Below are positions 37,141 through 47,600 of a DNA stretch of 64,000 bases, piece after piece (position 1 is the stretch's first letter; each line of letters begins with the position of its first letter). The stretch spans positions 2,294,001-2,358,000 of the forward strand of contig CM046863.1 in the NCBI GenBank assembly GCA_025617745.1, written 5' to 3'. The translations under genes were made by a program, and so were the position numbers. The notes beneath the pieces are model-generated. The model worked only from the letters and a program-made list of their open reading frames with translations, ran no database searches and had not been told where the DNA came from. Source of the DNA: Heliocidaris erythrogramma. Lineage: Eukaryota; Echinodermata; Echinoidea; Camarodonta; Echinometridae.

Positions 37141-38113
37141 CTACAAAGAAGACACAGCGGCCTTCAAGGTGGCTGACGCAAACAAAGCTTCACCTGCGGG
37201 AATATCCCTAAGGTAGCAAGAAAAGAAGGAATTGGGCGAACGCCAATAAGCAGCCTTCAAAATATCAACAAGCGCCACACCTTGAAACAGAGCCCAAGAA
37301 GTGCTGACACTACGAGTATCATGAGCACGAGGCTTACTGTCGGATAAAAGAGCCTCTGTGCCAGCGGCCCTAATAGCTTCAACGATCCATCTAGAGATGG
37401 AATCAAGAGAGGCAGGAGAAAAAAGGCTCTCTAGTGATCAGGAACAACTGATCATCCTTACGATAAGACTTAGTCTTATCAATATACCATTTGAGAGCCC
37501 TAACAGGACACCAAACTTTGTCCTCACGCACCGAAGAAAAGTTAGAAAGCGGACAAAGAAAAATCTCAACAGGACCGGAGGCAGCTGTCTGATTCTTGGC
37601 AACGAAAGAAGCCCTAGGAATCAATCTAACACCTTTTCTCTCCCAGCGAACATGACCAGGAGTAAGACAGAGAGCATGAAGAGTACTGCGCCTCTGCCCA
37701 GAGGCAATAGCTACCAAAAAGAGCGTCTTAACCGTAAGATAATGAAGCGAAGCTTCACCTAACGGTTCGAAAGGAGCTTTCGCCAAGGCCTCCAGGACCT
37801 TAGGCAGACTCCAAGACGGCACTAACTTAGAAAAAGAAGGTCGTTTCAGAAAGAACGAACGAATCAAACCACTTAGTAGCGGGGAATTGGAAATCCCCGA
37901 ACCATCTGAGAAACCCGAATGAATGGCCCCGATCGCCGAACGGTAGCCTCGGATAGTAGAGATAGATCTCCCTTTGTCAAATAACAAGATTAAGAAATCC
38001 GCAATTGAACCAATAGGAGCCTTAGAAGTGGTTCGATTTCTTCTCTTTGCACCAAAGGAAAAAGACCGAGAGACGGGAATTGTAAATTTCCCTAGTAGAA
38101 ACCCTACGACTGG
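37141..38113 (-). pseudogene. DIRS tyrosine recombinase (frameshifted)
   Basis: Site-specific recombinase that inserts the circular DNA copy. In order on the minus strand: an N-terminal helical part (VSTREIYNSRLSVFFLW, about 38090-38035); a second frame from about 38030 with STIRGYRSAIGAIH; the first catalytic arginine in SGQRRSTLHAL; then, after another frame change in a T-run near 37412, the HxxR box as HDTR and the nucleophile region CYLRD near 37225. The stop is TAG at 37141. All expected catalytic residues can be seen, but they lie in three frames, so no single protein is made unless the homopolymer shifts are sequencing errors. The family assignment is firm. Confidence 0.85.
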
Positions 38114-38116
38114 ACA

Positions 38117-39270
38117 TTAAAAAGTCCGCGGCTCTATCAGAGAGACCCGACTGTCTTGCAGATCCCCTGACAGGGGCCAAGCAGTCAAATGAAGAGACTC
38201 CGGACTGTGGTGAAGAATCCCCGATAGGGGCTGTAACACCAGATCCGCTCTTAACGGGAGAACGAACGGTTGAGCCCTTAGGAGGCTCATAAGTTCTGGA
38301 AACCAATTCCTCCTGGGCCAAAAGGGAGCTATTACGAGCACCCGCGCCCGATCTTCCCTGATTTTCCGCAAGACACGCGGAATCAGTTGGAAGGGAGGAA
38401 AGGCGAATCCCTGAAGGTTCTCCCAGCTGAGGGAGAAAGCATCGAGAGCCCATGCTCCCTGATCGCGAACACGGGAGCAAAACTTCGGCAGCTGGTGATT
38501 TAGCACCGACGCAAATAGATCCACTTCCAGTGGACCTAGGCAACTGCGAATGCGGCAAAATACCTCCGGATGGAGCGTCCATTCCGATGGAAGATACCTG
38601 CCCCGAGACAGAAAATCCGCAATGAGGTTTTCCCGACCGGGGATGAAAGAGGCCACGGGTGTGATTGTCATGCGACGACACCACCTCCACAGCTGAGCTG
38701 CTAGGGCATTCAGGGCAACCGAACGAGTGCCTCCCTGCCGATTGATATATGCCGCCACAGTAACATTGTCCGTGAGAATCAGAACCGAACGACTGAGAAG
38801 TCGACTTCTGAAATGGAGCAAGGTCAACAGAACTGCCATAAACTCCAGGACATTGATATGAGGAAGAGTCCCAAAATGAGACCAATCCCCCGCAACCGTG
38901 CTGCCGTTGCAGTGTCCTCCCCACCCCAACCGAGAGGCGTCCGTCGAAACCGATATCGACGGAAGAGGGGCAGAGAAGGACCTGCCTCGCGCGAGAAACA
39001 CCTCGCTCGTCCAACAAGAGAGAAGAGACTTGATCCTTACTGGTACTGGAATCCAGACCAAAAGAGAGTCTTTTCCCGGCTTGAAGAACCCGAGGAGATG
39101 TCTCTGAAAGGGTCTCATGAGGAGCCGGCAGTCCTCTAAAACATCGACTAGACTGGCTAGATAACCTAAGTCTTGAGTAAGAATGACGAGCAAACTAGTC
39201 TCGTCCAACAAACAATCGCGCAACTCCGCTAGGAGAAGCCAATCGTCCAGGTAGCAAAAATAGCCGAAGG
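38117..39270 (-). CDS. DIRS reverse transcriptase 3' part and RNase H
   Basis: The longest coding block of the DIRS element: a 368-codon ATG-initiated frame that continues upstream into the YLDDW active-site motif of the RT at about 39245. RNase H follows at residues 90-210 of the frame, with the acidic residues in STDASRLGWGG, HINVLEFMAV, LILTDNVTVAAYIN and ENLIADFLSR. Downstream lies the FASVLNHQLPKFCSR segment that usually ends the DIRS RT-RNase H polyprotein before the recombinase. The overlapping 331-codon frame (38022-39017) is mostly shadow, but its end carries the recombinase N-terminus. Upstream RT motifs are in other frames. Confidence 0.85.
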
Positions 39271-39840
39271 CCGCATCGCCTCAGAGAGGCTGCCAGCACG
39301 GCTACAACCTGAGTAAGAACCCGAGGGACTGGGCACGGCCCGACGTGAAGAGTGCGAAAACGATAAGTCTCTGAGAGGAAGAAAAACCCCAGAAGATCGC
39401 GCAAAGCGCGATGAACGCGAAAGTGGAAATACGCATCTTCGAAAACTATCAAGAACGCGTAGTCCTTCCTCTTGATCAACGGAAGAATGGAGGCGAGAGT
39501 CTCCATCCGAAATGTACTGAAGTTTTCCCGAGCGCTTGGGAATAACAAAAGTCGGAGAAAGTGAAAAAGACAGCCTGTGAGGTGACCGAGTTCCTATAGC
39601 ACCTCCGGGGAGCGGGGCGGACAGATCTATGAAGAATCAGTCTCGTCCGCCAAAGAGAACAAAAGCGTCCCCGGAGATGGCCTCCCAAGCGGGGAGAAAG
39701 GAACGAAGACAGCCACCAACCAATACTCTGCGACGGTACATGACCGAGGCAGCTGCAGTGGAAAACTATGACCACTGCAAACCAAACATGACGCTCAAAA
39801 GAAGCACCGCTTCAATGCGTCCAAAATCCAGCTAGAAATC
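39195..39840 (-). pseudogene. DIRS reverse transcriptase 5' part (frameshifted)
   Basis: Fingers and palm of the RT. One frame (to 39548) shows FRMETLASILPLIKRKDYA, an FEDAYFHFRVHRALR segment (usual LKDAYFH) and VPRVLTQVVAVLAASLRR. Earlier motifs, including a GWWLSSFLS-like stretch, lie in a different frame at 39476-39775. The catalytic YLDD is in the next frame downstream. At least two frameshifts therefore separate the pieces. Confidence 0.7.
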
Positions 39841-39864
39841 CTCCGCAAGAGAAAAACGCTCGGA

Positions 39865-41480
39865 GGAATCCCGCTGCCTGAACCCAAGCAAAGCCGAACC
39901 CTGCGCGCGGGTTGACTAAAAGTCAGGGAAAGTTTAGAACAAAGCAATCGCTTCTACCCCACAAAGGGAGAGCAACTAAGGCTCTGCCTGCCCCAGCGAT
40001 TCGGAAACCGAAGCTTGAGAGGCCGCTTCCAAAACTGGATCCGCCTGAAATAATCGTGACAAAGAATCACGAACAAAGGCCGAAACGGTCGGATTCACGC
40101 ATGAACCGCCATAAGCCTCCTCACCCGACGGAGCCCCGAAGCTGCGAGACTAGGAGGCGCATGTGATCCCATCACAGACAAAGAAGAATAAACCATAAAA
40201 GGCTAATTAGTCTCGATGTCCGACCCAAAAACGGGACAAGAGCAGGGGATGTGAATCCTGGTACAAGGGACCAACCCTGAGTCTGGGCAAAGCCCATCTC
40301 ACACTGAACAACGCAGCTTGAGAGACCGGAGGGTTAGCTAAACCCGATGGGCAAGAGGCAGGCAAAGCCTTGCCTCTTTTAGCCCCTTCCCTAGGCTTCT
40401 GATTGGCCCAAAAAGAGCCTAAGTCGAAACCCGCTTTTCAGAGCGTTTATTCGGTTTCGTTCGGATCCCCGAAGCCCTTCGGGAACACGAACCGAACCCT
40501 CCGCTGATGGACGCTCACCTCCCTTTATGGGAGAAGTGCGCTGAGGGTATTGAACCCAAAGACGCGCACCAATTACCCATATCGGCCGAGCAAGGAGATG
40601 CAACAGCCATGGGCCGGACGCCAAGGCGCCCAGAGCAAGGGCGGACCGGGATGACCCGGCAAAGGAACGCCAACAAAGGACTCAGCAGGAATCCCGCTGC
40701 TTAAACCAACGCGAAGTCGAACCCTGCGCGCGGGTTGACTAAAATTCAGAGAGATATATTATCTGGATAACAAAGCAATCGCTTCCACCCCACAGAGGGC
40801 GAGCGATTGAGACTCCGCCTGCCCAAGCGATTCAAAAAAGAAGCTTGAGAGGCCACCTCCAAATCTGGTTCCACCCGAGTGGAAAGAGACAAAGGAACGC
40901 TAACAAAGGCCTCAGCAGGCAGAGCCCCGCATGGTTCAACGAAAGTCTCCTCGCCCAGCGGCGCCCCAAGGGCCGCGGGAATAGGAGGCACATGCGAAAC
41001 CGACTCAGACAAAGACGAATCCAACACAAAAGGCTGATTAGTCTCAAAGTCAGACCCCTGAATAGGGACAGAAGTCAGGGTTGAAGTAGCCGGTACAAGG
41101 ACCAACCCTGATTCTGAGCAAAAGCCCGCATCATGCTGAACATGTCAGCTTGAGAGGAGCTAGCTGGGTTAGCCAGGCCAGACGGGCAAGAGGCCGGCAA
41201 AGCCTTGCCACTTTTTGCCCTCTTCTTGGCCTTTTTCTTGGCTGGCTCGACAAGAGTCGTAGCCGAAACCCTTTTGTTAGAACGCTTAATCGGATTCGTT
41301 CGGATCTCCGAAGCCACTTCGGAAACACGAACCGATCCCTCCGCGGAGGGACGTTCACTTCCCCAAAAAGGGATTGGAGCGCTCATGGCGTAAGCCTAGA
41401 GAATCGCCCAAATCACCCATATTGGCTAAGCAAGAAGATGCAGTAGCCATGGGTTGGGAGTTAAAAGCTCCCAGTGCGTG
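39865..41480 (-). repeat. Internal ~820-bp duplication in DIRS gag region
   Basis: 39868-40690 resembles 40690-41480: both contain AACCCTGCGCGCGGGTTGAC, GGAACACGAACCGA-like and CCTCCGC(T/G)GA-like blocks and encode similar RPSAEGSVRV peptides. The copies are diverged. The gag region therefore carries a tandem duplication, which contributes to the element's length. Confidence 0.65.
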
Positions 41481-42146
41481 GGCAGACCGAGATGACTCGG
41501 TATGTGCCCGATGACTACTAAAGGCGTGTGAACCCGCTATTGGACCGCTCGAAAGCAGCAATAGGGGAGCACTAGTAGTCACGCACTCAGGTGAAAACAC
41601 CTGTTGCTCCGAAGAGCGTCCATAATTGTTAGCTCGAGCATTCCCATTAGCTGGCAATGTAGACAGCCCAGGAAGTACTCGTTCCCCCATATGGCGTTTG
41701 CCGGGGGCTAGGGTTTGAGAACCCAGACCAACATGGACTAAGCCCGTGGGTTGCCCTGCAGTAGTGGGGCGCGTCTCCCCTAACGGATCAGAGCGAGTGA
41801 ACGCTACCGTACGGGAAACAACCGCCTCCCCCCTCTGGTCTCAGCGACCGGGGGATTGGAATCGTTAGATATCCAAACCACTAGAATCTGACGCCACCCA
41901 CCCCGAAACCACGGGCTTCGGAGTTGACAATCCCGACTCAGTTAACGCCACCCGTCCCGAAGCCGCAAGCTACGAGACTGGCAAACTCTGCAAGGAAACA
42001 CCACTAGGCAACTTACCCTTAGCCCTCCTCCCTCCCCCATGTACCGAAGTACTCGGGAGAGTTCTGGAAGGCCGAGTCGTCTTGCTAGACGACTCTTCGG
42101 AAGAAGCAGGTCTCCTTGACCTAGCTGCTTCTTCTTCCGAATCCAT
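40746..42146 (-). pseudogene. DIRS gag-like gene (frameshifted)
   Basis: A likely start is the ATG at 42144-42146, giving MDSEEEAARSRRPASSEE, a Ser/Glu-rich N-terminus. The frame closes at 41970. Further Gag-like segments continue in other frames: 41355-41690, then a basic KKKAKKRAKSGK segment at 41075-41386, then 40746-41105. DIRS Gag proteins are poorly conserved, so the call rests on position upstream of RT. No zinc knuckle is visible. Confidence 0.55.
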
Positions 42147-42571
42147 ACCACTGCAATAAAACAGACAATAAAGTATACTTTTCAAATTAAGAAATACTTC
42201 AACTGAATGCAGTAAAATAAGGGTAAAATTATTTGGGAGATACGCACTAAAGAAATTTTCACAGCCTAAAAACCGTAAGAATAAACGCCGAACCCGAAGG
42301 CTCGGTGACAAACGGAAACACCCGCAAACACGGAAATATCTACGTGGGGCTGACCGTGAAAGAGAAAAATAAATGCCAAGAAAGGGAATCAAAAAATCCC
42401 TTGCAATCGGCAAGAGTGACTACTAAAACACAAAGTACTATAATCTAAACGAATATAGGTACCTAAAAGTGCTTTAACTATGTGAAAAAGCGCACCAAAA
42501 AGATACTATACGACCTGATTTCAGGAGCGCTGTGACTATACGTCCTAACTCGTCGGGGGCGAGCAAGAAAG

Positions 42572-42719
42572 AGGAAGATGGCCGTAGCGTGTTGACGCGC
42601 GTGAGTGGCGAAGGGGACAATAGGATTACGGGGGGTGCGCACAATATTGTGACTCATGTGTGTTAAATTCTCGAAGGGGTCCCGTAGTCAAGACTACAGG
42701 CATAATAGGTAGGTATATA
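42572..42719 (-). repeat. DIRS inverted terminal repeat (right)
   Basis: Reverse complement of 36768-36915 with very few differences. It is followed by 19 bp of right-specific end (to 42738). Confidence 0.9.
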
Positions 42720-44089
42720 TGATTTATTGCAGTAAATTGAAAGTACATCAAGTTGGGGGAACATGAAAGATCAATCTACCACGTATTAGTTTTGTTTTCA
42801 TGAATTGTTGAATTTATACAGGAATTCATGAAGAAATTTCTGCACTAAAGCCAAGGTAAGGGATATAAAGAACTAGAAAAATTATGAAGTGATCGGCGGT
42901 ACCATGGTCTCCCTTGTTACGTTTTTAAATACACACGCGAAAGTCGATTTGAAGTAGACTTGCGCGGATTTTGAGGCAGGCCGATATTCGGCTATGTCGA
43001 CCCAATTTCCTCAGTCCCAATGAGATTGAGTTAGGCGGAGTTGACTGTATAATGCAGGCCTGGTATAATGTAAAGTATCTTGTTATTTTTGTCACCTGTT
43101 ATGTTTGTACTCCTGATTTGATTGTGAACAATGCAAATTTCCGTTTGTATATGCAATTGAAGAGCTCAGGGGGCCGTTTCACGACGCCAGCTCCATGACA
43201 GTCATATCTTTGTCGGCGCCTCACCGGAGATGTCCGCTTGCCGACAAACTGTTTCACAAAGCAATGACAGACAAGCTATCGATACCGCAAGTTCAAGAAT
43301 ATAGTCTTTCTCATGATCCTCTCGGCTTATTCCAGAAAATTTAAATTACGTTTTGGGGCTTAAATGGTTGGTTATGATTGAAACATGCATGAATTTCCCA
43401 TTAAAATGTTTTACAAATTTAGTAGACCAATTATACCGCATCTTTTCCGCTTTTAGTCTTTTTAGAAAAATTGAATAAAAGAAAATCGCAGTATTCATGT
43501 TTTTGCTACCGGTAAATTGAACGTTTGTTGAAGGACACCATAATTTGATAGTTTAGCGATAAGAACTCATTTTAATAAATTGACATTGAGTTTTTACAAG
43601 AATATTACTCCAAATAGCTTCTTATTGGAATAATCATGCAAATTATTAAAGTAATTAATAGAATATTTGTTATGATTATTTCGATAAGCATATTTATACT
43701 AAAGTTGTAACTATAGTAATTTCTATTACGTTCATGAAACGTAAGATGGGTATGGAAGTAAAAGACTATTAATATGCTATGGAGAACGATGTGTGGCAAC
43801 TTTCAAACTGATAATATTTATCTCGCTATATTTATAAAATTGTGATTTCATTCGTTTCGTACCCACGAGGGAGGTGCATCCATCAAATTCATTCCCGCAA
43901 TTTGGTTTAATCTTTTCAAAATATATTTTCCCCCTGAAATGTAGATTGATAGATAGAAAGAGAGAGATAGAGGGGTAGGCCTAATATATGACAGTGACAA
44001 CCATGTCCGTGATTTGATCATTCGCTTCAAATTAATATTTGCTGGTAATATATGTACAATGCATTCTCTCCTCTCTCCGCCCACCCCTC

Positions 44090-44160
44090 CTGTTTTTCAC
44101 TTTCACTCTCTCTCTCTCTCTCTCTCTCTCCCTCCCTCTCTCTGTCCCTTTCTCCCTTCT
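44090..44160. repeat. CT-rich microsatellite
   Basis: (CT)n tract downstream of the DUF4806 gene end. A GA-rich counterpart with G-runs is at 44690-44790 in its last intron. Confidence 0.85.
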
Positions 44161-44404
44161 CCTTTTGCTCTCCGGGCCGGAAGGGGTTCACTAACACCTT
44201 TTTAAGTGAGAAAAATTATGAGATTGTGATTAGTCAAAAAACAAAGTTTGGTTGTTAGTGAACCCCGTCTGGCTCATCTGCCCCATTCTCATTCTCTCAA
44301 TTACTATTTAGTTTAAGTCTGACACTCATAATGGCACTTGCAAGCAGGTACGAGTTTACATAATGCCTCAAGTAAGTCTGATATGTCATCTTTTCGTATT
44401 TTAT

Positions 44405-44641
44405 TCATTTCTGTTCTTTTTTCTTCTTCAATTCCCAAGTCTCTTTCTCGACCAATAATCTTTCTTCTTCGATGAAGCGCTTTCCTTTCTCTTCAGCCAA
44501 CCTCTCCTTTTCAATCGCCATGCGTTCCTTCTCAATCGACACACGCTCTCTCTTCATTAGAAGACGCTCCTCTTCTTTCGACAGCCTTTCTCTTTCAACG
44601 GCCAAACGGTTCTTTTCTTCGGCAAGTCGTTCTTTACTTAC
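44405..44641 (-). CDS. DUF4806 gene, terminal exon (charged coiled coil)
   Basis: 79 codons including stop. The acceptor TTATTTCAG precedes GTAAGTAAAG. It encodes heptad-like repeats such as KERLAEEK, ERERLSKEEERLL and IEKERMAIEKERL, almost certainly a single long helix. The stop is followed by AT-rich sequence. No clear AATAAA was noted close by. Confidence 0.7.
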   Translation of the reverse strand, partial: VSKERLAEEKNRLAVERERLSKEEERLLMKRERVSIEKERMAIEKERLAEEKGKRFIEEERLLVEKETWELKKKKEQK

Positions 44642-47600
44642 CTGAAATAAATAAGTGAAAAATATAAATGTGATAAAGAGACGGTGAAGAGAGGAAGAGA
44701 GAGAGAGGGGAGACTCGAGAACCTGAACTTAGAGGGAGGGAGGGAGAGAGAGAGAGGGGGGGGGGGGAGGGGGGGGGGGAGTAAGCTGAAAGAGAAGAAT
44801 AAGAGGATGCCGTTGGGTGGACAGAGATGTATGAAAGACTGAGAAAAGCTAAGAGCTGTCAAAAGGAATGGAGAAGATAAACAGAGAGGGGAATATATAT
44901 AGGGGAAGAGAAGCAGAGAGAGACAGACTGCAGTGAATGTTTAAATGATACTAATCATGCCCCACCCTCGTAACTGATCAAAATATATTTAAAAGTGATT
45001 TTTGGAAAAAGGTTTAGATCGAACCTTAACTAGTGTACATACGAGTAAACGATGAGCTAAGAATTAATATTATTACTTGAAACTACACCTTTTGCATCTC
45101 ATAGAATCGCCACTAATGAACTGTGGAGGCGCTTTCCAACGAATAAAAAAGATAAGACAACTCCAGAGCAGCGACAACTCTCTTGTCGGCGAGCTTGTCG
45201 CTCATCTTGGCAAAGACGGTGTTGTGAAACACCTCGCGGACAAGTAGAGGGATAGCGCATGAGTTGTCGCCGTGCTGGAGTTATGACGCTTTCGTGAAAC
45301 GGCCCCCAGTTTAAGAAGTACTTTAGTCAAAGAATCCCTTAGAGTGCCGCATGAATAAGCTTCTATGGGATTTGTGTGCAAAGCAAACATAGCCGGTACA
45401 CAAAGGGCTCTTTGGACTTCGGTACCTCTTATACTGAGGTCTTCAATTGGACAATAGTCTGAATCTGAATCATCATCTCTTTCACAACCAACATGATTCA
45501 TTATAACTAGGGTGACTTGTGGAGCAAAGATTGATTTACATGAATGTATTTTCCTTACTAGACTTTCTAAACAATTAATTCCATTTTAAATTATCGCCAC
45601 CTAAACCAAATTTACAAATCACTTTCTTCACATAACTTCCTAATGCCCCCGTCACAAATGGCTGCCATGCCTCGGCCAACTCTGCCACTTTTTTCTATGG
45701 GATTGCTAAAATTTGCCTTACTAGTTCACTTTTGTAAAGGGTAGATTTTGACAAAGAATATTCGCCCTAATCCTGGGAAATTTGAAATTGGAAAAACGTT
45801 CTCTTACAATAAAAAAATGGCCGATCTCCGCCTGAGTTTTGATGAGAGAATAACTGGCACATGTCAGTACTACCATCAAAAGGAAGTAGAGAAATAACAT
45901 CAAAATCCCAGCCAAATCGGTGAATTCAACCACTGACTGAAAAGACAATATTTACCTGATATATGACTGTCACAATATTCTTCAGGTCGCAGAACGGCCT
46001 CTTAATCTTCCGGTGCGCCTTCCAGTTGAACTGGTGGCCCAGTTCTGGGGTCACGATAATCTCCATTATTCGGTTAACCATCATCTGAATACTACTCCCC
46101 CTGCATCTCTTTAAGTATGTCACCTAGGGGGATACCAGGAAAAAAGGACAGGTTTACTAGTTGATCATGCAATTTCATCAAGGTCATAAAGATCGATCAA
46201 GGATACGAGGGCTGCGGTCAATGAGATAGTTAACTGGAAAGGAAGTTAGGATAGATTGTGGTTGTTATTTTTGGTACTTTGGGTCAAAAACGTATTGTGT
46301 GCCAGTCTCAATATACCAAGCATCACCTTATTTGTTGTGGTGTGGTCAAAGTAGGTATTTAAAGTTGTAAAACAATGTAAATTTTTGTCACTTCCATATG
46401 TGGACATGTCCAAGCTAGTTTGGGTCCCGTGTGTAACTTTCCTGTGTGTTACTTTCCTATGAATTACGAATGTAGGAGTAACGCACAGGACACAAATAGC
46501 TCAAACTTGCCCATGTATTTACAAAGTTTGAACTTGATCTGTAAATCCAACACGAGAACATAATCAATGGTCTGAAACCCAGATGGGTTAAATTTAAGCC
46601 ATGGATTATCAAATGAGTGCGGAATTTGACCCGCAGATTAACTTTCGGGCTCAGGACTGGATAGTCCATGGTGCAAAGGGTTACATTTAACCCACCTTTG
46701 TGAATTTGGGAAAATGATGCTTGCCACTCCATGGCATACATGTAGGCATAAAATTGTATGAGCTATAGAGTACCGAAGTGATGACGTCACAAAAAAACTA
46801 TTTCTTCATTTTGACATTTTTTATACCATATCTCAAAGGAACATGGTGAAAAACATCCAGAGCCCAAATTTTATGGCAATTGGCTCATTGGGCCCCGAGA
46901 TATGGCCGCATGAATACCTCCTTAGCCCCATTGAAGTCAGTGTTAAATTGGCCTGGTTCTAAACTGTTAAGAACCAGGCCAATTTACACTGACTTCAATG
47001 GGGCTAATTAGATATTCATATAGCCATACCTTGGGCCACCATGAACTGATTCATGTCAAATTTGATGTGTGAACGTTTTCCACCATGCTCTACCTAAATA
47101 TGGTCATAAAAATACTGAAATACAAAAATCAAAATTTAATGACGTCACACTTCGGTACTCTATTGACATAACATTACATAATTAAAGATCCTGGCTTAAA
47201 GGGAGCGACAAGTCGCAATCTATGGGCGGTTTTAGAGTTGGCTGCTCCTTTCTCTGGATCAAAGTTCAAAGCGACTTCAATTTATCGCGCGCAGCTAATA
47301 AAAGTTCGCACATTGACCCAAATTTGAGTAAACAAGATCGCGCGTTCTTTATTGCAGTATTTGAATCTCATTGGTCGGTTACGTATGTAGGGATTCGAGT
47401 TAACGATCACGCGAGGAATTCGGCAATAACATTCCTTCGGTAGCGCACGATTGGACCTGATTGTATCCGAATTTCCCCCAGTCAGGCCAACTGGTCAGGC
47501 CCATGGATTACGACTTGCCACTCCCTTTAACATTTGCAAACAGCATCTACATGTAACTATCAAAATCAATATTTCTAGCAGAGATCCAAGACACAACTAT

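Larger units (their letters stand above)
36728..42738 (-). mobile_element. DIRS-type tyrosine-recombinase retrotransposon, full length
   Basis: About 6.0 kb. On the minus strand it encodes a Gag-like region, reverse transcriptase, RNase H and a tyrosine recombinase, the DIRS order. It has 148-bp inverted terminal repeats (36768-36915 and 42572-42719) and an internal complementary region at 36979-37073 that repeats both extreme ends. No target-site duplication is seen, as expected for recombinase-mediated integration through a circle. The coding part carries several frameshifts (near 39240, 38030 and 37410, and in gag), so this copy is probably not autonomous although its termini look functional. 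Confidence 0.92.
43169..45307. mobile_element. Possible element with GGGGGCCGTTTCACGA inverted ends
   Basis: 43169 begins GGGGGCCGTTTCACGACG and 45307 ends CGTGAAACGGCCCCC. Inside each end are further GTTTCAC and TTGTCGGC motifs. The ends could bound one 2.14-kb element or be two separate MITEs. The last exon of the DUF4806 gene lies between them, so a single element would have captured or contributed that exon. No transposase is seen. Confidence 0.35.

Noticed and set aside
37358-37762. 134-aa plus-strand ORF and other plus-strand ORFs across 37-42 kb
   Set aside because: Antisense to the DIRS genes and without recognisable domains.
38022-39017. 331-aa minus-strand ORF inside the DIRS element
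   Set aside because: Mostly an off-frame shadow of the RNase H frame; only its last ~45 residues are real recombinase N-terminus.
36728-42738. LTR retrotransposon or endogenous retrovirus
   Set aside because: Terminal repeats are inverted, there is a tyrosine recombinase rather than integrase, and no target-site duplication, all pointing to DIRS.
45202-45501. 99-aa minus-strand ORF as an extra exon of the DUF4806 gene
   Set aside because: No matching splice sites in phase, and it overlaps the inverted end of a transposon.
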